NCBI GenBank assembly: GCA_947442625.1
Contig: CANEWJ010000002.1
Coordinates: forward strand, 1 to 49,984
DNA from: Chitinophagaceae bacterium
GTDB lineage: Bacteria; Bacteroidota; Bacteroidia; Chitinophagales; Chitinophagaceae
Reading direction: 5' to 3'
DNA length: 49,984 nucleotides
A program made the translations under genes and the position numbers. The first letter of the stretch is position 1, and each line of letters begins with the position of its first letter. Positions 29,777 through 36,990 of this stretch are shown piece by piece. Under the pieces are notes generated by a model. It was not told the DNA's origin. It was given only the letters and a program-made list of their open reading frames with translations, and ran no database searches.

Positions 29777-29824
29777 GGGTGTAGAGGTGTAAAGGTTTAG
29801 AGGTTTAGAGGTTTAGGGGTTTAG
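29777..29824 (+). repeat. Degenerate octamer array, G-rich on + (left arm)
   Basis: GGGTGTA-GAGGTGTA-AAGGTTTA-GAGGTTTA-GAGGTTTA-GGGGTTTA-G; six consecutive units, starting directly at the msrB stop. Confidence 0.92.
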
Positions 29825-29833
29825 AAAAATAGA

Positions 29834-29860
29834 ATGGGGTCAAGAAAAACTTGACCCCAT
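29834..29860. terminator. Bidirectional terminator-like hairpin between convergent msrB and YceI genes
   Basis: ATGGGGTCAAG (29834-29844), loop AAAAA, CTTGACCCCAT (29850-29860); perfect 11-bp stem. Flanking T/A tracts are weak. Confidence 0.65.
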
Positions 29861-29901
29861 TTCATTTTGTGTATCGCTAACATTGGTGGCTGATAAAAGA
29901 T

Positions 29902-29941
29902 TCAACCCTGTAAACTGCTACACCCTAAACCTTTTACCCTA
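29902..29941 (+). repeat. Degenerate octamer array, C-rich on + (right arm)
   Basis: TCAACCCT-GTAAACTGC-TACACCC-TAAACCTT-TTACCCTA; overlaps the YceI stop codon. Confidence 0.75.
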
Positions 29942-30526
29942 TTTCGCCTGATCCATCTCAAGCAATACAGTAATGTCAACATCCTTTCCTACAGCCAGAC
30001 CGCCGGTTTCCAGGGCTGGTGCATATTTCAGGCCATACGTAAGACGATCGATGGTAGTTTTGGCTTTGAAACCTGCTTTCACACCACGTCCGGTATTGAT
30101 TTGACCACCATAGGTAACATCAAATGTTACGGTTTTGGTTACATCCCTAAGGGTAAGATCGCCAGTAAGGGCATATTTGTTGCCACCCAATGGCTTCATT
30201 GACTTGCTTACAAAGCTCATCTTGGGGAATTTCTCAGCATTAAAGAAATCATCGCTTTTCAGGTGACCATCCCTCTTCTCGTTGTCTGTATTCACAGATG
30301 CAACATCAACAGAGAAATTCACTTTGGCATCAGAAAGATCTGCTTTGGAAGCCACCAGGCTACCATCAAACATCCTGAACGAACCTTCCACTTCAGAAAC
30401 CACCATGTGAGACACGGCAAACTTCACGTTGGAATGTGCCTTGTCAACTTTCCATGTGGTCTGTGCCACCGCACCTGATACTCCTAAAAGCAAAAACGCT
30501 GCAAGATTGAATAACTGTTTTTTCAT
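29939..30526 (-). CDS. YceI family protein
   Basis: Signal peptide, then TTWKVDKAHSNVKFAVSHMVVSEVEGSFRMFDG and NEKRDGHLKSDDFFNAEKFPKMSFVS. Confidence 0.93.
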   Translation of the reverse strand: MKKQLFNLAAFLLLGVSGAVAQTTWKVDKAHSNVKFAVSHMVVSEVEGSFRMFDGSLVASKADLSDAKVNFSVDVASVNTDNEKRDGHLKSDDFFNAEKFPKMSFVSKSMKPLGGNKYALTGDLTLRDVTKTVTFDVTYGGQINTGRGVKAGFKAKTTIDRLTYGLKYAPALETGGLAVGKDVDITVLLEMDQAK

Positions 30527-30682
30527 TGTATTTGTTTTTGATGTTTAAACACTAAATTAATTCGTTTCACCAACATAGCAATATGGTTCAGTTAAGTTAA
30601 ACAGATTTTTGGCGATTTTGTTCAACAAAAAGAAATTTTCCGACAACCTGATTAATCCATAATTTTCCAAAAATTGAACCCA

Positions 30683-33600
30683 ATGGCCATGATAAAAAGG
30701 TTTTCATTGTTTTTGCTGCTTGTTATGATCATCAGCAATGCCTCATTTGCACAAAAGATTGGTTTGGACCAATTCAAGTCCTGGAAACCCAGGAATATTG
30801 GTCCTGCAGGAATGAGTGGCCGCATCACTGCGATCGATGCAGTAGTGGCAGACCCCAATACCATTTACCTGGGTGCTGCTTCTGGCGGCGTTTGGAAAAC
30901 CGTCAATCAGGGCGCCAGCTGGGAGGCTGTATTTGAAGAACAACCTATTCTCAACATTGGTTCCATTGCCATCCAGCAATCCAACCCCTCAACCGTATGG
31001 GTAGGAACAGGCGAAGGAAACCCCAGAAACTCTATCAGCCTTGGAGAAGGGATGTACAAGACCATCGACGGCGGTAAAAGCTGGAAAAAAATGGGGCTTG
31101 AGAAAACCCGCAACATCCACCGCATCATCGTAGATCCTTCCAATCCCAATACTGTTTATGCAGGTGCCATAGGCAACCCTTATGCAGAACATCCTGAAAG
31201 GGGCGTCTTCAAAACCACCAATGGTGGTGAAACCTGGGACAAGATCCTTTTTACCAACGATACTTCCGGCGTAGCCGACATGATCATGGACCCCTCCAAC
31301 CCTAACAAATTGTTTGTAGCCATGTGGCAACACCGCAGAACGCCCTGGAGCCTCAGCAGTGGTGGACCTGGCAGTGGTCTGTACATGACCTTTGATGGTG
31401 GAAAGAACTGGAAAAAATTAGGCGAAAAAGAAGGTTTGCCTGCTGGCAACCTTGGCAGGATCGGACTGGCCATTTCCCGCAGCAACCCCAACCGTGTGTA
31501 TGCATTGGTGGAAGCAACAAAAAATGGATTGTATAAATCCGATGATGGCGGACAGACCTGGTCGCTCATGAACAGCAACCCTGAGTTTGTTTCAACCAGG
31601 CCTTTCTATTTTCAAGAGATCGCCTGCGATCCTCAAAATGAAAACAGGCTCTGGCTGATCTATCAAATGATCTCCAAAAGCGATGATGCCGGAAAGAATT
31701 TTGACGTTGTCATCCCTTACAATGGCATTCATCCAGACCACCATGCTTTCTGGATCCATCCCACCAATCCCAATTTTATCATTGATGGAAACGATGGCGG
31801 GATCGGCATTACAAGAGACAAGGGCAAGACCTGGCTCTTTGATGAGAAGCTGCCCGTAGGCCAATTCTACCACATCAATGTAGACAATGAAATGCCTTAC
31901 AATGTGATGGGTGGCATGCAAGACAATGGCAGCTGGCGCGGACCAGCCTATACCTGGATGAGTGGTGGTATCAAGAATTATTATTGGGACAACCTTTGGG
32001 GTGGTGATGGATTTGATGTGATGCCCGACAAGGATGATGCATCATGGGTATATGCCATGAGCCAGGGCGGATCTGTTGGCCGGTACAACGTTAAAACAGG
32101 CGAAAGCTGGTACGTAAAACCGCCAGCACCAGACCTCAAAACAACACTGCGCTTCAACTGGAATGCTGCCATTGCCCAAGATCCTTTCAGCAATTCCACC
32201 ATCTACTTTGGGAGCCAACACCTGCACCGCTCCACCAACAAGGGTGCTTCATGGGAAATCATCTCACCAGATCTTTCAACCAATGACAGTGCCAAAATTG
32301 ACCAAAGGAACAATGGTGGTATATCCATAGACATCACCGGTGCAGAAAACTTCTGTACCATCATGACCATAGCACCTTCATCCAAAGACAACAATGTGAT
32401 CTGGGCAGGAACAGATGATGGCAATGTGCAGCTGACCAAAGACGGGGGCAAGACATGGACAAACTTCAGGGGTAAAATACCAGGTCTGCCTGTTGGCGCC
32501 TGGATTCCACAGATTCAGGCATCAAGGTACAATGCGGCCGAAGCCTTCGTGGTAGCCAATGATTACAGGAGGGGTGATTTCAAACCTTATATTTTCAGGA
32601 CCACAGATTTTGGAAAAACGTGGACAAGGTTGGTTGATGAGAAAAAAGTCATCGGTTATGCCCTTTGTGTTTTGCAGGATCCGACAGAGCCTAACCTGAT
32701 CTTTGCCGGAACGGAGCAGGGACTTTGGGTAAGCCTTGACAACGGCAATAGCTTTCAGCAATGGAAGAATGGATACCCCAGCGTGTCTACTTATGACCTT
32801 GCTATACAAGAACGCGAAGCGGATCTTGTGATTGCAACATTTGGACGCGCACTTTGGATCCTTGACGACATCTGGCCATTGAGAAAACTTGCTGCCAGCA
32901 AAGGCTTGCTGAACAAGGATTTTGTAGCCTTTGACAGCCGCAATGTGGTACAGGCCCAATTCAAGAATGCTCCGGGATATGAGTGGAGCACCTGGGGAAT
33001 CTGGGATGCCGATAACAGACCTGCCAGTGCACCCATCTCCTATTTTATCAAGGCTTCTTCAGACACATCAGCAAAAGCCAAAAAAGATTCAGTAGTTGTA
33101 AAAATTTACAACGATAAAAATGAAGTGATCAGGAACCTGAGATGGGCTGCTGATTCAGGATTCAACAGGGCTTACTGGGGAATGGAAGAAAAAGGATACC
33201 GCACACCTGGCGCTGGTGGCGGAAGAAGAATGGGCGGCGGCGGCGGAGGCCGTGGAGGCGCAGAACCAGGAGGACAACAGGCTCTACCTGGTACCTACAA
33301 AGTGGTTTTGGCTTACAAAGGCATCAGCGACTCTACCATGATTACCCTCCTCGATGATCCACGTTTGGGCAACAGAAACAACATCAAGTTGGCACAGGCT
33401 GCATTGCGTGCAGAACTGAAGAAAAGCGGGGACCAGCTCATTGAGGCAATGGACCTGCTGACAGAGGCTGATGAGGCAAGCAAAAAAGTAGAAACTTATA
33501 TCAAGGAGATGAAAGGTGCGACGGTTGATTCCCTTAAAAAATCAACCAAGAAACTTCAGGACGAGATTAAGGTATTGAGAGAATTCATCAACGGTACAAC

Positions 33601-33841
33601 CCAAACCAAACAGGGTTACGGACAGGTTCCTCAAATCACGGTCATGAACCAATACCAGCAGGCAAGCAGTGCCATCAGTTCCAAAGCCATTGAACCTGGA
33701 GCACAGGAAAAAATGCTGGTGGAAAGGGCAGCTGGTCTGATCAGTGAAGCTGTAAAAAAAGTAACTGCTTTCAAAGAAGGAAGCTGGAAAAAATACATGG
33801 AGCAGGTCAGTGCAACGAAGATGGATCCTTTTGGAAAGTAA
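30683..33841 (+). CDS. VPS10/sortilin-like BNR-repeat (beta-propeller) exported protein
   Basis: Repeated SxDxGxTW motifs (VNQGASWEAV, IDGGKSWKKM, TNGGETWDKI, FDGGKNWKKL, DDGGQTWSLM, KDGGKTWTNF, TDFGKTWTRL); signal peptide; Gly-rich linker GGGRRMGGGGGGRGG. Confidence 0.88.
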   Translation: MAMIKRFSLFLLLVMIISNASFAQKIGLDQFKSWKPRNIGPAGMSGRITAIDAVVADPNTIYLGAASGGVWKTVNQGASWEAVFEEQPILNIGSIAIQQSNPSTVWVGTGEGNPRNSISLGEGMYKTIDGGKSWKKMGLEKTRNIHRIIVDPSNPNTVYAGAIGNPYAEHPERGVFKTTNGGETWDKILFTNDTSGVADMIMDPSNPNKLFVAMWQHRRTPWSLSSGGPGSGLYMTFDGGKNWKKLGEKEGLPAGNLGRIGLAISRSNPNRVYALVEATKNGLYKSDDGGQTWSLMNSNPEFVSTRPFYFQEIACDPQNENRLWLIYQMISKSDDAGKNFDVVIPYNGIHPDHHAFWIHPTNPNFIIDGNDGGIGITRDKGKTWLFDEKLPVGQFYHINVDNEMPYNVMGGMQDNGSWRGPAYTWMSGGIKNYYWDNLWGGDGFDVMPDKDDASWVYAMSQGGSVGRYNVKTGESWYVKPPAPDLKTTLRFNWNAAIAQDPFSNSTIYFGSQHLHRSTNKGASWEIISPDLSTNDSAKIDQRNNGGISIDITGAENFCTIMTIAPSSKDNNVIWAGTDDGNVQLTKDGGKTWTNFRGKIPGLPVGAWIPQIQASRYNAAEAFVVANDYRRGDFKPYIFRTTDFGKTWTRLVDEKKVIGYALCVLQDPTEPNLIFAGTEQGLWVSLDNGNSFQQWKNGYPSVSTYDLAIQEREADLVIATFGRALWILDDIWPLRKLAASKGLLNKDFVAFDSRNVVQAQFKNAPGYEWSTWGIWDADNRPASAPISYFIKASSDTSAKAKKDSVVVKIYNDKNEVIRNLRWAADSGFNRAYWGMEEKGYRTPGAGGGRRMGGGGGGRGGAEPGGQQALPGTYKVVLAYKGISDSTMITLLDDPRLGNRNNIKLAQAALRAELKKSGDQLIEAMDLLTEADEASKKVETYIKEMKGATVDSLKKSTKKLQDEIKVLREFINGTTQTKQGYGQVPQITVMNQYQQASSAISSKAIEPGAQEKMLVERAAGLISEAVKKVTAFKEGSWKKYMEQVSATKMDPFGK

Positions 33842-33853
33842 TTTTTTGATTGT

Positions 33854-33894
33854 AAGCCATGGGTTGAGGAGCATTCCTTGACCCATGGCTTTTG
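33854..33894. terminator. Bidirectional terminator-like hairpin
   Basis: AAGCCATGGGTTGAGGA (33854-33870) / TCCTTGACCCATGGCTT (33875-33891), 17-bp stem with two G-U-type positions, followed by TTT. Confidence 0.75.
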
Positions 33895-33895
33895 A

Positions 33896-34147
33896 TTAGT
33901 TCCTGTTCACCAAAAACTGAAAAGGCTTGATAGCATTGGGTTTCAGCGCCTTTGAAACCGAGAGGTGATCATGGAAAATCTTAAACCGGTTGAGGTCAAT
34001 GAGTTCATAGGCAACACAGAGTGCAGTGGTTGTTTCAACGTTTTGCAACAAATTGTTCAGGACAGCAATTTCCATTTCAATGGAAATTTTATCCCGAACT
34101 TCATCCTTGCGGAGCAACAACAAATCCCTGGTTTGACGTTTCATCAC
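33896..34147 (-). CDS. Small hypothetical protein
   Basis: 83 aa ORF with ATG start and its own gap after a terminator hairpin; no recognised domain. Confidence 0.5.
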   Translation of the reverse strand: MMKRQTRDLLLLRKDEVRDKISIEMEIAVLNNLLQNVETTTALCVAYELIDLNRFKIFHDHLSVSKALKPNAIKPFQFLVNRN

Positions 34148-34359
34148 TTATTTAATATCCCACGAAACCTTTTTTTGGAGGACAGCCACAACTGCTTTTG
34201 TTGCTGACACCACAAGACATCATGGTTGTTATGCTTATTAATATAAAAACAACTAAAATTGTTCTCTTGAATACATGCTTCATCTACTGCTAATGTACAT
34301 TTTATGTAAATTAAAAATGCAAATGTTGGCCAATTATAACAAATTTTAAATCTTTACCC

Positions 34360-35448
34360 ATTTCTGCGAATAAGCAAATAACAAGACCTACCGCACTGAT
34401 TGCCCCACTGGACTGGGGACTAGGGCATGCCACCCGTTGCATCCCCCTGATCAGTTACCTGCTTGACCTCGGATGGGAGCTCAGCCTTGCAGCTGAAGGA
34501 AATATAGCGGCTTTGCTGACCAGGGAATTCCCTCAACTCAAGGTTATCCCCCTGAAAGGCTACCGCATCAGCTACCCCAAGAAAGGCACATTGTTCATCC
34601 CAAAGATATTGATGCAAGTGCCTAAAATTGTTCGTTCCATCAAAAATGAACACCGTTGGCTGGACCATCAACTGGATACCCACCAATGGGATTTGATCAT
34701 CAGCGACAACCGCTATGGGCTCTATACTACCAGAACCAAGACTGTTTTCATCACACACCAGCTGGGCATCATTTCAGGATTTGGAAGGATGGGTGATGGG
34801 CTGCTAAGGACCTTGCTATACAGATGGATCAACAGGTTCAACATTTGCTGGGTACCCGATGCGACAGAAAAACCCAATATAGCCGGAAAATTATCACATC
34901 CCCAGTGCATGCCCAACCATTACGCCTTCATCGGGCCCCTTTCCCGGTTGAACAAAGCCAAGCCATGGGCAGATGAACGCCTGCTGGTGCTCTTGTCAGG
35001 GCCTGAACCGCAGCGCACCATCCTGGAGAAAAAGCTGATTGATCAGCTTTCCAACACAGAAGAGGCGGTGGTATTTGTCAGAGGACTGCCATCTTCGGCA
35101 CCCTTGATCGAGAACAGGGGCAGGATCCGGTTTGAAAACCACCTGGATGCAAAAGCATTGTCTGAGATGCTTTCCACTGCCAAAGCAGTGATTTGCCGCT
35201 CGGGCTATTCTTCAGTGATGGACCTTATGAAGTTGAAAAAGAGGGCCTTGCTGATTCCTACCCCAGGGCAAACGGAACAGGTGTATCTGGCAAGGCACCT
35301 TGGCGCACTGCGTTGGTTCGCGGTGCAGGAACAAGAGGACCTTGATCTGAAAAAAGGGATTGCTGCAGCTTTGAGCCAAACCATTGAATTTCCAGCCCTT
35401 GATTTTGAAGCCTTCAAAAAAGCTTTTGCCAATTTGGGCATCCAATAA
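34360..35448 (+). CDS. Glycosyltransferase (MGT/GT28-like)
   Basis: Frame reads SANKQITRPTALIAPLDWGLGHATRCIPLISYLLDLGWELSLAAEGN upstream of the ORF-track start at 34513; C-terminal AKAVICRSGYSSVMDLMKLKKRALLIPTPGQTEQVYLARHL. Start placed at ATT 34360 because no ATG/GTG/TTG exists upstream in frame. Confidence 0.8.
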   Translation: MSANKQITRPTALIAPLDWGLGHATRCIPLISYLLDLGWELSLAAEGNIAALLTREFPQLKVIPLKGYRISYPKKGTLFIPKILMQVPKIVRSIKNEHRWLDHQLDTHQWDLIISDNRYGLYTTRTKTVFITHQLGIISGFGRMGDGLLRTLLYRWINRFNICWVPDATEKPNIAGKLSHPQCMPNHYAFIGPLSRLNKAKPWADERLLVLLSGPEPQRTILEKKLIDQLSNTEEAVVFVRGLPSSAPLIENRGRIRFENHLDAKALSEMLSTAKAVICRSGYSSVMDLMKLKKRALLIPTPGQTEQVYLARHLGALRWFAVQEQEDLDLKKGIAAALSQTIEFPALDFEAFKKAFANLGIQ

Positions 35449-35513
35449 ACAGATGTGCCACCATAGCACAATTTTTGTTAACTTGACATTTACTAAAACC
35501 GAAACCAAAGCAC

Positions 35514-36761
35514 ATAAGAAAACTTTGTTTGACCATCCTTTTAGGATGCTTCAGTATCTCCCTTTTCTCCCAGTCCACCTTCCCCGTGAATGGTGTGGCA
35601 GACGAAAGGGAAACAACCTTTGCCTTTAAAAATGCAACAATTGTCAAGGATGCACAAAATACCCTGACCAATGCCACCATGATTGTCCGCAACGGAAAGA
35701 TCACCGCCATTGGAACCGCGGTAACCATTCCTGCTGATGCCATTGTTGTTGACTGCACCGTAAGGGCTACTGATGATGAAACCGAGATTGGTGAATACAA
35801 TCCATCCGTCCGTTCCATTGTAGCCTACAATACCGATTCAAAAGTGATCAATACCTTGAAGACGAATGGCATCACCCATGCCAACATCGTGCCGCAAGGG
35901 GGCACCATCAGTGGTTCATCTTCCGTTGTCCAGCTCGATGCCTGGAACTGGGAAGATGCAGCCTATGCAGCAGACAATAACATTCACATGAACATGCCTG
36001 CTCTCTACAACAGACCCAGCCGCTATGGTGGATTTGGCGGTGGACAAGGACCACAAGTGGATCCATTGAAAAGGGGAATTGAGCAGCTCGAGGAGATCAA
36101 GGATTTCTTCCGTGCAGCAAAGGCCTACAATGATCAGGCCGTCAAAACAGCTGCCAATATCAAATTTCAAGCAGTAGAAGGGCTTTTCAGCAAAAAGCAA
36201 AAACTCTTCATCCGCTGCAATGTGGTGCGGGAAATCCTTGCGGCCATTGACTTCAAGACTGAGTTTGGATTTGATATCGTACTGGTTGGTGCAACAGAAA
36301 GCCATCAGGTGGGAGACATCCTCAAGCGCAACAACATCCCTGTCATCCTCAGCCAGATGCATGCCCTTCCTACATTGGCCGATGATGGCGTTGATCTTCC
36401 TTACCAACATCCTGCCCTGCTTCAAAAAGCTGGTGTGCAGTTTGCGATTTGTGATGAAGACGGCCAACAAAGGGGTAAGAACCTTCCGTTTCAGGCAGGA
36501 ACCGCTGCCGCTTACGGATTGACCAAAGAAGAAGCGCTTACCTCCATCACCCTGAATGCAGCCAAAATTTTGGGCATTGCAGACCGCACAGGTTCTATTG
36601 AAACCGGCAAGGATGCAAATATTGTCATCAGCGAAGGGGACATCCTCGACATGCGCAGCAGCAATATTTCACTGGTGATGATTGGTGGCCGCATGGTCAG
36701 CCTTACCGACAAACACAAACAGTTGTATGAGCGGTATATGGTGAAGTATGGGTTGAAGTAG
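35514..36761 (+). CDS. Exported amidohydrolase family protein
   Basis: ATVRATDDETEIGEYNPSVRSIVAYNTDSKVINTLKTNGI-type segment, GGTISGSSSVVQLDAWNWEDAAY, C-terminal ITLNAAKILGIADRTGSIETGKDANIVISEGD. Signal peptide RKLCLTILLGCFSISLFSQ implies a start at ATA 35514 rather than TTG 35529. Confidence 0.8.
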   Translation: MRKLCLTILLGCFSISLFSQSTFPVNGVADERETTFAFKNATIVKDAQNTLTNATMIVRNGKITAIGTAVTIPADAIVVDCTVRATDDETEIGEYNPSVRSIVAYNTDSKVINTLKTNGITHANIVPQGGTISGSSSVVQLDAWNWEDAAYAADNNIHMNMPALYNRPSRYGGFGGGQGPQVDPLKRGIEQLEEIKDFFRAAKAYNDQAVKTAANIKFQAVEGLFSKKQKLFIRCNVVREILAAIDFKTEFGFDIVLVGATESHQVGDILKRNNIPVILSQMHALPTLADDGVDLPYQHPALLQKAGVQFAICDEDGQQRGKNLPFQAGTAAAYGLTKEEALTSITLNAAKILGIADRTGSIETGKDANIVISEGDILDMRSSNISLVMIGGRMVSLTDKHKQLYERYMVKYGLK

Positions 36762-36816
36762 GGTTTAGAGGTGTAGGGGTTTAGAGGTTTAGGGTGTAAA
36801 GGTGTAGGGGTTTAAG
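36761..36816 (+). repeat. Degenerate octamer array, G-rich on + (left arm)
   Basis: GGGTTTA-GAGGTGTA-GGGGTTTA-GAGGTTTA-GGGTGTA-AAGGTGTA-GGGGTTTA-AG; seven units, directly following the amidohydrolase stop. Confidence 0.92.
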
Positions 36817-36852
36817 AAACTTTTTTATTCAACATGCACTGGGATCAAATAG

Positions 36853-36888
36853 TAAAAGGGCTCATGCAATACTGCTTGAGCCCTTTTA
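36853..36888. terminator. Bidirectional terminator-like hairpin inside the octamer inverted pair
   Basis: TAAAAGGGCTCA-T-GCA / TGC-T-TGAGCCCTTTTA, 12-bp stem plus 3 bp after one mismatch, loop ATAC. Confidence 0.75.
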
Positions 36889-36910
36889 TCGTAAAAATTT
36901 ATCTTTTTTT

Positions 36911-36990
36911 CTTAAACCCCGAAACCTTTGACCCATTAAACCCTTCAACCTCTAAACCCCTACACCCCGATACCTATTTCCTAAACCCCT
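36911..36990 (+). repeat. Degenerate octamer array, C-rich on + (right arm)
   Basis: TTAAACCCC-GAAACCTTTGACCCATTAAACCCTTCAACCTC-TAAACCCC-TACACCCC-GATACC...CTAAACCCCT; overlaps the stop and last codons of the haloperoxidase-like gene. Confidence 0.85.
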
